A DNA stretch of 43,781 nucleotides from a virus: IMG/VR virus record IMGVR_UViG_3300024433_000013, positions 1 to 43,781 of that record; one strand, written 5' to 3'. The position numbers and the translations under genes were made by a program. Shown here piece after piece: positions 25,168 through 31,898 of the stretch. The notes beneath the pieces are model-generated. The model searched no databases. It had not been told where the DNA came from and saw only the letters and a program-made list of their open reading frames with translations. Each line of letters begins with the position of its first letter. The stretch's first letter is position 1.

Positions 25168-25583
25168 TTTAATAGCTTCCCCTCATCCATCACGACATCC
25201 TCAATAGTTTTGCTCTGTATATTAGGAAATTTGGGAACAAGATAAATCCAATCAGTAATATCTTTGACTCCACCACCTTCAGGATGAGGGTCGTGAACCA
25301 TATCGCCGTCAAAATAAATTACTGAATGTTTTAATCCACGAGGACTTGTTCCACCTACCATTGCATAAACTTTTGGTCTGCCTTCTGGAAAATCATCCCA
25401 ATTAGAGATGGCTACCAAATCTAATCCAAATTGATTTAACCATCGCTTATATTTTATATACCATTCTCCTTTTGGCCCTCGAAAAGTCGGCGCTTTCTCA
25501 ATATCAATTTCTAATATAGAAGCAAGACAAGCAGAAAAACAATTACCTTCCTTGCCAAATTTTGTCTGATAAACTTTTTTCAT
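25164..25583 (-). CDS. C39/papain-like cysteine protein
   Basis: 139 residues. GNCFSACLASILE carries a candidate catalytic Cys, and LKHSVIYFDGDMVHDPHPEGGG supplies His and Asp in the order expected for a C39-like papain fold. Small proteins with this layout are widespread in phage genomes and their substrate is unknown. Here it lies among the lysis and small membrane genes. Confidence 0.65.
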   Translation of the reverse strand: MKKVYQTKFGKEGNCFSACLASILEIDIEKAPTFRGPKGEWYIKYKRWLNQFGLDLVAISNWDDFPEGRPKVYAMVGGTSPRGLKHSVIYFDGDMVHDPHPEGGGVKDITDWIYLVPKFPNIQSKTIEDVVMDEGKLLK

Positions 25584-25799
25584 TTAATCTCCTAACGGCT
25601 TCTTGCTCTGTATATAAGAGGCTATTGCTTGGGCAAGTTTCTTCTGGATTTCGTCATCTAATAATCTTGCTAATCTTTTAAACGGTTCAATTTGCTCAAA
25701 AGAGATAAGTTCATTCACTGCTAATTGAGTAACTTTATTTATGCAAATATCTTTAAGCACTATCCCCTCCACCATTCTCTTGTCAGATTTCTTACTCAT
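25584..25799 (-). CDS. Small helical protein
   Basis: 71 residues. GGAGGAGGG precedes the ATG. The sequence LARLLDDEIQKKLAQAIASYIQSK is an amphipathic helix. It starts the small-gene operon below the lysozyme; the role is unknown. Confidence 0.6.
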   Translation of the reverse strand: MSKKSDKRMVEGIVLKDICINKVTQLAVNELISFEQIEPFKRLARLLDDEIQKKLAQAIASYIQSKKPLGD

Positions 25800-25931
25800 C
25801 CCTCCTCCTCATTTTTGGCAGGTATTTGCGATTTTCGGTTTTTAGGGCATTCTTACTGGCTTATCTGCCGTTCGTGGTAAATCGTGCCTTAAAACCCCTG
25901 TCAGATTTAATTCTCTAAATATATCACAGAG
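25800..25931 (-). other. Noncoding interval with complementary segments
   Basis: I find no gene here. On the minus strand GGCAG (25869-25865) can pair with CTGCC (25821-25817), CGATTT (25884-25879) with AAATCG (25834-25829), and GGTTTTAAGGCA (25896-25885) imperfectly with TGCCCTAAAAACC (25849-25837). Some of these cross. It may be a regulatory leader for the genes downstream; only the last pairing is longer than chance would easily give. Confidence 0.3.
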
Positions 25932-26576
25932 TCATTTTGCAGGTCTGCGATAAAGTTTCAATACCTTACGAACATAATTGACGCTCTCACGGGGCATATC
26001 CTGCCAATCTTTGCCTTGTCTTAATAAACGCCTCATTCTTGTTGGGCCACCATTATAAGCCGCCAACATCCGTTCAATAGTAAAATTGTTTTTTAGATAA
26101 TGGTCTTTAAGCCGTTTAAGATACCAAGTGCCGATTTTGATATTGATATTTGGGTTATATAAATCTCCTAAAGTATGAAAGGAACATTTGCTTTTTATCC
26201 AATCATAATCAATCGGAAACGGATGTCCCTTTTCTAACATTTTATATCTCTTATCCATTGCATTATTCCATTCCGCCAATGCTCCTTTAGGATTTATCTG
26301 CATAAGTCCGATGCAGCCTGCTTTAGATACTGCTTGGGGATTGCCCGAACTTTCTATCTGTATTACAGTAGCAACTAAATCATCCCAGCGTATTTCTTCT
26401 ATTTGTGATTTTCTATATAAAATCAAAACTGGATTTATGGGTTCATTACTAAAAGGAAATTTACATTCAGGGTCAAGATACATCTGTTCAGGCCAAACCT
26501 TCTGAACCCATACTGTGGCGCACAGGATTAGGCCGATGACTAAGTATAAAAGTAAGGCAAATTTGTAGGGGTTCAT
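25932..26576 (-). CDS. SLT-type lytic transglycosylase (endolysin)
   Basis: 214 residues: an N-terminal hydrophobic helix (residues 6-26, signal anchor), then the lysozyme-like fold with the catalytic Glu in VIQIESSGNPQAVS, then GCIGLMQINPKG, AAYNGGPTRM and RESVNYVRKV, all in the order of SLT goose-type transglycosylases. It cleaves peptidoglycan; with an uncleaved anchor it could be a SAR-like endolysin or a virion entry enzyme. Membrane protein genes downstream support a lysis cassette. Confidence 0.85.
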   Translation of the reverse strand: MNPYKFALLLYLVIGLILCATVWVQKVWPEQMYLDPECKFPFSNEPINPVLILYRKSQIEEIRWDDLVATVIQIESSGNPQAVSKAGCIGLMQINPKGALAEWNNAMDKRYKMLEKGHPFPIDYDWIKSKCSFHTLGDLYNPNINIKIGTWYLKRLKDHYLKNNFTIERMLAAYNGGPTRMRRLLRQGKDWQDMPRESVNYVRKVLKLYRRPAK

Positions 26577-26621
26577 CTTATCTACTCTTTTGCTTTTTAA
26601 ATGGGTTATCTGTCATTGGTT

Positions 26622-26834
26622 TTATTGGTTGGGGTGATTGTCCAATTCATTTAAGTAGTTAGTTATCGCTTTCGAAATCTCAAGTCCATATTCAAGTACT
26701 TTACCTATATTTGCTTGTAGAACATAACAAGACCATATTTTTGCAACATCTCTTAAATCTTTTGAATCTGATTTTGGTAAACAACTATTTAAATCGCCTA
26801 TTTCTTCTTGTAAACCTTCTCTTAATGTATCCAT
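26622..26834 (-). CDS. Small protein, unknown
   Basis: 70 residues, helical (NIGKVLEYGLEISKAITNYL). GGGAGGAAGAGG precedes the ATG. It lies just upstream of the SLT gene. No family recognised. Confidence 0.55.
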   Translation of the reverse strand: MDTLREGLQEEIGDLNSCLPKSDSKDLRDVAKIWSCYVLQANIGKVLEYGLEISKAITNYLNELDNHPNQ

Positions 26835-26879
26835 TATCCTCTTCCTCCCTTCATATCGTTCGTGAACGAATTGCTTGAA

Positions 26880-26984
26880 CTACTTCCCTAACCTTGCTAT
26901 TGGTGGACATATCCCCCTCTCTTTCATAGTATTACTTATTTTTCGCATTTCCAATCTTTTTATTTGTTTCTCATCTCTATTCAT
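26880..26984 (-). CDS. Small basic peptide gene
   Basis: 34 residues starting MNRDEKQIKRLEMRK, with GGGAGG upstream and its ATG overlapping the stop of the membrane peptide before it. Likely translated; function unknown. Confidence 0.5.
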   Translation of the reverse strand: MNRDEKQIKRLEMRKISNTMKERGICPPIARLGK

Positions 26985-27136
26985 CTTATCCTCCCATTCG
27001 ACCAAACAGCCACTCCGATTAAAACTGAAATACATATTAGATAAAATATTACTTTATGTAAATTAGCGTAGTTAATTGTTTGTAGCATATTTTCCGGACA
27101 GTTGGCCCAAGATTTTTTTACGAGGAAAGTAAACAT
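26981..27136 (-). CDS. Small membrane peptide
   Basis: 51 residues from ATG 27136 (GAGAGGA about 10 nt upstream). A membrane helix (VIFYLICISVLIGVAVW) lies in the second half. An internal ATG at 27088 is possible. It overlaps the next gene by ATGA. Lysis-region location suggests a holin-like role, not provable here. Confidence 0.5.
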   Translation of the reverse strand: MFTFLVKKSWANCPENMLQTINYANLHKVIFYLICISVLIGVAVWSNGRIR

Positions 27137-27163
27137 CAATTTTGTCCTCTCACCCTCCAAACT

Positions 27164-27913
27164 TTAATACTGAATTGCCAACAAAACCATTTTCTTTAAA
27201 ATAGTAAATTGCTCTTTAGTCATCTGGGTTTTTGCTGAACATTTTTCATATTGCAAAGTTTTGATTTCTTTATGTTGCCATTTTTCACAACCGCAAAAGA
27301 TATAATTCGGAGTTATGGAAATACAATATTGGAAAACTTGAATTGTTTTTAAAATGGTAATAATTTTGTCCCCAGAAACCCAAGCGTCCCCAGAAACCCG
27401 AGCGTTCCCAGAAACCTGGGCGTTCCCAGAAACCTGGGCGTTCCCAGAAACCCGAGCGTCCCCACAAACCCGAGCGTCCCCAGAAACCCAAGCGTCCCCA
27501 CAAACCCGAGCGTTCCCAGAAACCTGGGCGTTCCCAGAAACCTGGGCGTTCCCAGAAACCTGGGCGTTCCCAGAAACCTGGGCGTTCCCACAAACCCGAG
27601 CGTCCCCAGAAACCCAAGCGTTCCCAGAAACCCAAGCGTCCCCACAAACCCGAGCGTTCCCAGAAACCTGGGCGTTCCCAGAAACCTGGGCGTTCCCAGA
27701 AACCCGAGCGTCCCCACAAACCCGAGCGTTCCCAGAAACCTGGGCGTTCCCAGAAACCCGAGCAGTAACTTCTACCCTTGCAGTTTTTGCTACAAAGCCA
27801 CCAATACTGCCATCTGGATTTTTGTGTCTGGTATAAATTATCTTCTTATATTCTACTTGTCTTATTTTAATAGAAAGATTTTTAAATTCATCCCAATTAT
27901 TTATTTTCTTCAT
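27164..27913 (-). CDS. Hexapeptide-repeat (left-handed beta-helix) protein
   Basis: 249 residues. Residues about 55-187 are 22 nearly identical hexapeptides of the form A(R/Q/W)V(S/C)G(N/D), the pattern of left-handed parallel beta-helix proteins with three hexapeptides per coil, so about seven coils. The short N-terminal domain ends KTARVEVTARV and the last 60 residues are a separate Cys-containing cap. GGAG precedes the ATG. Many phage and bacterial genomes encode such proteins; the target is unknown. Its DNA is an 18-bp tandem array likely to vary in copy number. Confidence 0.75.
   Translation of the reverse strand: MKKINNWDEFKNLSIKIRQVEYKKIIYTRHKNPDGSIGGFVAKTARVEVTARVSGNAQVSGNARVCGDARVSGNAQVSGNAQVSGNARVCGDAWVSGNAWVSGDARVCGNAQVSGNAQVSGNAQVSGNAQVSGNARVCGDAWVSGDARVCGDARVSGNAQVSGNAQVSGNARVSGDAWVSGDKIITILKTIQVFQYCISITPNYIFCGCEKWQHKEIKTLQYEKCSAKTQMTKEQFTILKKMVLLAIQY
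27369..27767 (-). repeat. 18-bp tandem repeat array inside the beta-helix gene
   Basis: About 22 units of an 18-bp consensus (plus strand CCCAGAAACC-TGGGCGTT with variants at a few positions) encode the hexapeptides. Variation is limited to a handful of sites (R/Q/W, S/C, N/D codons), which indicates recent expansion or recombination between units. All frames stay open through it. Confidence 0.9.
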
Positions 27914-27946
27914 CCTAGTTTCTCCTTTCTTAATTTTTATTCCTCA

Positions 27947-28114
27947 TTATTCTTGCATATATTTATTTTTTGCTTCTTTACTTTTCTGGGTTTTTTTATC
28001 TTGCACTACACAAACTTTACAATAGGAATGATAATATCCTTTATTCACTCCGCTTTTGTATCGCCTAAATTCTGTCAATAGCTTTTCTTGCTTACATTTA
28101 TAACAAACTTTCAT
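27947..28114 (-). CDS. Small zinc-finger protein of HNH-nuclease N-terminal type
   Basis: 55 residues from ATG 28114 (GGGGAG upstream). CYKCKQEKLLTEFRRYKSG and YCKVC form a four-Cys zinc site like the first domain of some phage HNH proteins, but no nuclease domain follows. The ATG overlaps the previous stop. Confidence 0.6.
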   Translation of the reverse strand: MKVCYKCKQEKLLTEFRRYKSGVNKGYYHSYCKVCVVQDKKTQKSKEAKNKYMQE

Positions 28115-28188
28115 TTTACTCCCCACCATCTCATATGGTAAGAATAAACAATCAGAAATATCGCTAATGGCCAGAGTAGGATAATCAT
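28111..28188 (-). CDS. Very small membrane peptide
   Basis: 25 residues, MIILLWPLAIFLIVYSYHMR and a basic end; nearly one membrane helix. Its stop overlaps the ATG of the zinc-finger gene. Weak Shine-Dalgarno, so expression is uncertain. Confidence 0.4.
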   Translation of the reverse strand: MIILLWPLAIFLIVYSYHMRWWGVK

Positions 28189-28250
28189 TTTCTTCGCAAG
28201 GTTAGGGGTTAAATTTTTCTTCCGTCTGGAGTAAAAATCGGTGTATCAAT

Positions 28251-28751
28251 TTATCTAATCAAAAATTCAAATCCGCATTTAGGGCATAACCAAGGATGCC
28301 AATTTTTGCCTTCAACAAAAAGTTTAAGATTTTCAGGGCGGTTGTCATCCCTTATACCATTTTTATGATGGACTTTTTCAAATGGCTTAAGATAACGACC
28401 AAGTATTTTTTCCATAATCAATCTGTGTTCTGTTATATATCCCACACTATTACAAAAAGGATGTTCACGTTTAAGAATACGAATATAACCTTGGTCAGTT
28501 TTAAATCTTCCACCTTTCCAATTATTATTTTTTTCTCCAAAGACTCCTTTATTCCAAGCGATTTGACCTTTTTTAAATCCGTATATAGATTTATTTCCTT
28601 TTTGATAACCAAATGTCTTAATCCTATGTGCCTTTTTAATTGCTCTACCTAATCTTTTTTTATGCTTTAAAGAAAACTTCCTTTTTATATTGATTTTATG
28701 GCCTTTTTGAAAACCAAGTTTAGAGCCATCTTCATTTCTAAAACCTCGCAT
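28251..28751 (-). CDS. Free-standing HNH endonuclease
   Basis: 166 residues from ATG 28751, which has GGAGG 6 nt upstream. NUMOD-like basic repeats ([31 protein letters not shown]) precede NNWKGGRF and the HNH core [31 protein letters not shown]. The C-terminus has [11 protein letters not shown]. The frame stays open 50 codons further upstream but runs through the promoter. It follows a promoter with a structured leader. Confidence 0.85.
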   Translation of the reverse strand: MRGFRNEDGSKLGFQKGHKINIKRKFSLKHKKRLGRAIKKAHRIKTFGYQKGNKSIYGFKKGQIAWNKGVFGEKNNNWKGGRFKTDQGYIRILKREHPFCNSVGYITEHRLIMEKILGRYLKPFEKVHHKNGIRDDNRPENLKLFVEGKNWHPWLCPKCGFEFLIR

Positions 28752-28761
28752 TCTATCCTCC

Positions 28762-28901
28762 AAAAAAAGAGGCGCAATTCGGTTCGTGATAGGAAAATGG
28801 TTTATTCTCCGTAACCTACTATGCGCCCTGTTCTTTAGGCATAAAAAATCCACTCCCCTATCACTACCTAATACTATATCAAATTTATTGGAGTTTGTCA
28901 A
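28762..28901 (-). promoter_or_regulatory. Promoter and structured leader upstream of the HNH gene
   Basis: Minus strand: TTGACA (28901-28896), 17-bp spacer, TATAGT (28878-28873) with extended -10 TG, then ATTAGGTA and a GTG at 28864-28862. GTGATAGG (28864-28857) is complementary to CCTATCAC (28793-28786) and GGCGCA (28827-28822) to TGCGCC (28776-28771), which is followed by TCTTTTTTT. The two pairings cross (order A-B-A'-B'). It resembles an attenuator or pseudoknot. Confidence 0.6.
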
Positions 28902-29644
28902 GACTTTTTTCCTATTTTCTTTATAAGATTTTGCAATTTCTCTTTGGGAATTAGCCCCTCTTTCTCAATTTGTTCTTTAGTTTTTGCTTGTTTCTGTATA
29001 AAATCTTCTGCCCTCCCCCAGTGCATTGCTTTAGGTTTCTTTTCAAGCATATTTAACCATTTCTCAAAGTTATCTATCTTATTTCTAACACCCAAACAAT
29101 AAATCAAATCCATAAACTTTGAACGGTCTTCCCAATCATCTTGAATGAAATTATCTATTGCTTTTTTTAATTCCTCTATTGTTTTGCCATTCTTATATCG
29201 CTTTTCAATAATAGCCTTGCGTTCAGATGTTAATTGAAGTTTCTGTTTGGTCTTTAAGAGAAAATAATCAAAAGTTTCTGTAACGAACTTCTTTCTTTTT
29301 TCTATTTCTTCTTCTACTTCTTTATCTATATCTACGCCACGCACTTTTTCATCTTCTGTATACAACATTATAAAGTTGTGTAACATCTTTAAAGTTAGAG
29401 AGATAGCACGCTTTTTAAAGTTAAATCCTTTTCTTGTTAAATATCTTTCATCTAAAGGTATTGGTTTCTTACTTTGTATCTCTAACATTATAAAGGCCAT
29501 AAATCGCCATTTGTCTATTTCTTCAAGCATTTCAAATTCAGGGTCTGCATTTATCATACTAAAATATGTTTTACACCAGATAAGATTACGGTCTTTGTAT
29601 GTCGGATGATACTTTTCAAGATTTTTTATATGCAAATAATCCAT
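28898..29644 (-). CDS. Phage replication protein (Phg_2220_C-like C-terminus)
   Basis: 248 residues. The C-terminal third has the pattern [34 protein letters not shown] and [13 protein letters not shown], typical of the conserved C-terminal domain of phage replisome organisers. The N-terminal half is helical and may bind the origin. The ATG overlaps the stop of a leader peptide (TAATG). Its 3' end contains the -35 of the HNH promoter. Confidence 0.65.
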   Translation of the reverse strand: MDYLHIKNLEKYHPTYKDRNLIWCKTYFSMINADPEFEMLEEIDKWRFMAFIMLEIQSKKPIPLDERYLTRKGFNFKKRAISLTLKMLHNFIMLYTEDEKVRGVDIDKEVEEEIEKRKKFVTETFDYFLLKTKQKLQLTSERKAIIEKRYKNGKTIEELKKAIDNFIQDDWEDRSKFMDLIYCLGVRNKIDNFEKWLNMLEKKPKAMHWGRAEDFIQKQAKTKEQIEKEGLIPKEKLQNLIKKIGKKS

Positions 29645-29736
29645 TATCTACTCCAATAAAAGAGGGTAGCCTTCAGGCGACTAACAGAAGCACGGTTAAA
29701 TACTTCAAGCCATCCAACTACCCATTGTTTTGACAT
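29644..29736 (-). CDS. Leader peptide ORF ahead of the replication gene
   Basis: 30 residues starting MSKQWVVGWLEVFNRASVSR. It lies between a strong promoter and the replication gene and its stop overlaps that ATG, so its translation would couple to it. GGGAGG lies about 12 nt upstream. It could be a real small protein or a regulatory leader. GACTAAC/GTTAGTC (29760-29754 with 29685-29679) and GGGTAG/CTACCC (29723-29718 with 29669-29664) pair in crossing order. Confidence 0.5.
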   Translation of the reverse strand: MSKQWVVGWLEVFNRASVSRLKATLFYWSR

Positions 29737-29766
29737 AAAAAAACCCGCCTCCCGTTAGTCCCTTAT

Positions 29767-29795
29767 ATTCTACACCCCTTTGGTCTGTCTGTCAA
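29767..29795 (-). promoter_or_regulatory. Sigma70-type promoter for the replication gene
   Basis: TTGACA (29795-29790), a 17-bp spacer and TAGAAT (29772-29767) on the minus strand, close to consensus. Transcription would start near 29760 and include the leader ORF. Confidence 0.8.
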
Positions 29796-29983
29796 GCCTT
29801 TTCTTTTATTAATTGCCTATGTCTTTTTTTAATCAAATCAAGCCTTGTTTGCTTGTTTTTCCACCAATCCTTTTTGTATTCCGAAATGGAGTCTTTATTG
29901 CGTTCATAATAATCTTTCACTCTGGCTAAAACCTTTTGGCGATTACGCTGATAATACCGGCGGTCGATTTCCCGTTTATCCAT
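29792..29983 (-). CDS. Small basic helical protein
   Basis: 63 residues with many Arg, Lys and Tyr (RRYYQRNRQKVLARVKDYYERN), predicted helix, possibly nucleic-acid binding. It overlaps the acyl-carrier-like gene by 8 nt and ends at the replication promoter. Confidence 0.55.
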   Translation of the reverse strand: MDKREIDRRYYQRNRQKVLARVKDYYERNKDSISEYKKDWWKNKQTRLDLIKKRHRQLIKEKA

Positions 29984-30215
29984 TCTTTACCTTACCCTCA
30001 ACCACCTTAATCAACTCCCCAACCGTCTTAATCCCCTCTACATCCGGCAGGGAAATGTCAAATTCATCCATTATCGCCCCTATCAAATCCATAAACATCA
30101 AGTCGTCAACCGCCAATTCCTCAAAAGTAGTCGTGTCCTTCAGGTTCTTGGCCTCGGTAGGGGTGAGGATTAGTTCGTCAATGAGGAGTTTTAGAAGTTT
30201 GTCTTTAATGGACAT
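29976..30215 (-). CDS. Acyl-carrier-protein-like protein lacking the phosphopantetheine serine
   Basis: 79 residues matching the whole acyl carrier fold: helix 1 (KDKLLKLLIDEL), TTFEELAVDDLMFMDLIGAI, then EFDISLPD and GIKTVGELIKVVEG. In true carriers the DSL motif supplies the Ser that holds phosphopantetheine; here the aligned site is D-D-L, with Asp in place of Ser. So it should not carry acyl chains in the usual way. The reading is clear in the DNA (GTT GAC GAC TTG). It may mimic the host carrier or bind its partners. The gene is in an early-type cluster. Confidence 0.75.
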   Translation of the reverse strand: MSIKDKLLKLLIDELILTPTEAKNLKDTTTFEELAVDDLMFMDLIGAIMDEFDISLPDVEGIKTVGELIKVVEGKVKNG

Positions 30216-30271
30216 CTCAATTCATCCCATCTGCCATCAATTGTTTTCCTTCTACGGGTTGTTTAAGTTAT

Positions 30272-30556
30272 TTAAAACCCACAAGAAACTCTGGCTTCAC
30301 CTTTTTTTTGAATAGTCTTTATTATCTCATTAAAAGATTGTTCAATATCTTCCGCATAATCAAAAGGCTTTTCTTTTTGACCTTTATATTGCCTCTTTGC
30401 TATACGCATTAAGGTAGGAATATCATAATCCATAAAGATAAATTCTGTTCCATATTGCGTATGAATACAACCAAAATTGTCTGTCATAAGTCTATACATC
30501 ATAGACCGCCAGCCTGGAGTTATATTTTTTTTGCCAAGTATAATTGAAACTCCCAT
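30272..30556 (-). CDS. Small protein, unknown
   Basis: 94 residues, MGVSIILGKKNITPGWRSMM onward, with FIFMDYDIPTLMRIAKRQY in the middle. The start context GAATTGAGATG is the same as that of the acyl-carrier-like gene. No family recognised. Confidence 0.55.
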   Translation of the reverse strand: MGVSIILGKKNITPGWRSMMYRLMTDNFGCIHTQYGTEFIFMDYDIPTLMRIAKRQYKGQKEKPFDYAEDIEQSFNEIIKTIQKKGEARVSCGF

Positions 30557-30557
30557 C

Positions 30558-30644
30558 TCAATTCACCCTCTCCATCATCAAACAAGCCAATGCCATCAAA
30601 ATACGCTTATTCATTAGGTCTTGGGTTGGGATGGTGGTGGTCAT
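30558..30644 (-). CDS. Very small ORF between operon genes
   Basis: 28 residues (MTTTIPTQDLMNKRILMALA and a short end). It fills the gap between two neighbours, one base or so from each. Shine-Dalgarno poor. Could be a translated linker gene. Confidence 0.35.
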   Translation of the reverse strand: MTTTIPTQDLMNKRILMALACLMMERVN

Positions 30645-30645
30645 T

Positions 30646-30834
30646 CTAATCTTTTATCCATCCCTTTTCAGCAAAACCTAATTTGGTCAACAAGGCGTCT
30701 AATTCCTTCGTCCATATTTGTGTGCTTATACCATTTCCAAAATCGCCTCGCCAAACTTTTAATGCATTTATTACTAACTTATATTCAAGTTCGGATAAAT
30801 TAGGTATATTAAATCTTACTTCTTCCATCTCCAT
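30646..30834 (-). CDS. Small protein, unknown
   Basis: 62 residues; start either ATG 30834 or, better spaced from AGGAG, ATG 30828 (MEEVRFNIPNLSELEYKLV). A helix-rich small phage protein in the early region. No recognised motif. Confidence 0.55.
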   Translation of the reverse strand: MEMEEVRFNIPNLSELEYKLVINALKVWRGDFGNGISTQIWTKELDALLTKLGFAEKGWIKD

Positions 30835-30843
30835 TCTCCTATC

Positions 30844-31143
30844 TTATTCTTGTGGGGTTGGTTCTCCAATAAATTCGTATATTGCTAAATCAGGGTTCTT
30901 AAAACCTCGGAATATCTTCTCTCGCCTATCTAATCTGCGCATAACGCCTTTGGGGTTCTCCTCTGTCCTTGCCAATGCCCGCCATTCTCGGTGTATTCTT
31001 AATAAACCCTTTACATTACCTTCTGTCCTACGAATATGGTCTTTAAGGTTCTCTATATCTATACTTGAAACATAGATTTTAACTTTGCAGTAATCTATTA
31101 CTCTCTGACGCATTGATATAGGCTTTATAAAGAGGTCAACCAT
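30844..31143 (-). CDS. Small basic protein, possible DNA-binding
   Basis: 99 residues. MRQRVIDYCKVKIYVSSIDI then a charged helix-rich middle (RRTEGNVKGLLRIHREWRAL), which could form a winged-helix-like DNA-binding unit. It is preceded by a GC-rich hairpin (31157-31190). No family assigned. Confidence 0.55.
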   Translation of the reverse strand: MVDLFIKPISMRQRVIDYCKVKIYVSSIDIENLKDHIRRTEGNVKGLLRIHREWRALARTEENPKGVMRRLDRREKIFRGFKNPDLAIYEFIGEPTPQE

Positions 31144-31156
31144 AGTGAGTTTCCTT

Positions 31157-31190
31157 TATCCCCCGCTCCCCGAGCCAAGAAAGGGGGATA
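31157..31190 (-). other. GC-rich hairpin upstream of a small gene
   Basis: Minus strand TATCCCCC (31190-31183) pairs with GGGGGATA (31164-31157) around an 18-nt loop. It lies 14 nt before ATG 31143, and the A/G-rich sequence AAAGGA follows. No T-tract, so it is more likely a translational or processing element than a terminator. Confidence 0.5.
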
Positions 31191-31210
31191 GAAAGCCCGG
31201 GGATTGGCGG

Positions 31211-31483
31211 TTAATGTAAATAATTTTCATAGATTTTTGCTTCCCCGTCAGTAATATTAAATAAATGTGTATTGTTCGTATGGCAGGAAAAGCATAAACC
31301 TACTGCATTAAAAACGCTCTGAATGAATTTAGGATATAGTTTTCTATTGACCGCAGTATTTCGGAGTTTATGATGAATGCTATGGATTGGTTCGCAACAA
31401 TTTAATACTCGGCAGTAATTGTGCTGCGCTTGCATAATCGCCTGTTTTACTTCTGGAGAAAAGTTGCCTTTAGAATGTGCCAT
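31211..31483 (-). CDS. HNH-like protein at the end of the recombination cassette
   Basis: 90 residues from ATG 31483 (a longer frame to 31537 overlaps NinB). C-x4-C (YCRVLNCCEP), SIHHKLRNTAVNRKLYP and GLCFSCHTNNTH follow the zinc/HNH layout of small phage nucleases (HH at about residue 45). It follows the NinB-like gene, where such recombination nucleases (compare NinG) are usual. Catalytic completeness is uncertain. Confidence 0.6.
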   Translation of the reverse strand: MAHSKGNFSPEVKQAIMQAQHNYCRVLNCCEPIHSIHHKLRNTAVNRKLYPKFIQSVFNAVGLCFSCHTNNTHLFNITDGEAKIYENYLH

Positions 31484-31898
31484 AGTTTTCTCTATACTCC
31501 TCAAAAAATGGGCTGGTGTCAATTTTGCAATAATCAACCATTACTTTGTCAATTTTATCGATATATTCTCCAAAAGCCAATTTATCCAATTCGGTCGTCG
31601 AGCCTATTCTTATGGTTTGAAAGCCTAAATTAGTCTGCACCTTTTTCGAGAGGAAGCGTCCTTTCAATGTTTCGTGCAATTCTTCTACGCTTAAATACTC
31701 GTCTTTTAATCCGCCGTGTTCTAAAATCCACTCAAGATATAGCCAATAAAATTTGTTCTGTTGAGTGCTCCGCTGGCTTCCCCATTTGCAAGTTATAATA
31801 TCGCCTACTTTCGGGAGCTTGCCATTGAATTGAAGCAAGGCTTTCAATTCGCCTTTTGTTGGTTGGGTTTTTAATACCCTGGCTTTAACACGAGGCAT
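31470..31898 (-). CDS. NinB/Orf-like recombination protein
   Basis: 142 residues. RSTQQNKFYWLYLEWILEH matches the R/S..QN+..W..L core of lambda NinB (Orf), a recombination mediator that helps load the single-strand annealing protein. LSVEELHETLKGRFLSK and the C-terminal YCKIDTSPFFEEY are also family-like. It lies in the ERF-exonuclease cassette. Start ATG follows the coiled-coil gene stop directly. Confidence 0.65.
   Translation of the reverse strand: MPRVKARVLKTQPTKGELKALLQFNGKLPKVGDIITCKWGSQRSTQQNKFYWLYLEWILEHGGLKDEYLSVEELHETLKGRFLSKKVQTNLGFQTIRIGSTTELDKLAFGEYIDKIDKVMVDYCKIDTSPFFEEYRENYGTF

Noticed and set aside
27369-27767. CRISPR-like regular repeats
   Set aside because: Units are contiguous 18-bp coding repeats without spacers, and keep a protein frame; no cas genes are nearby.
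27285-27836. Long open frames in both strands across the hexapeptide array (144, 122 and 160 codons)
   Set aside because: The 18-bp repeat has no stop codon in several frames, so all phases stay open. Only the 27164-27913 frame has a Shine-Dalgarno site and non-repeat ends.
28752-28901. 50-codon N-terminal extension of the HNH gene
   Set aside because: It runs through the promoter and leader; ATG 28751 has a strong Shine-Dalgarno site.
29730-29760. TTGACA on the plus strand as a promoter
   Set aside because: No acceptable -10 at 16-18 bp; the true promoter lies on the other strand nearby.
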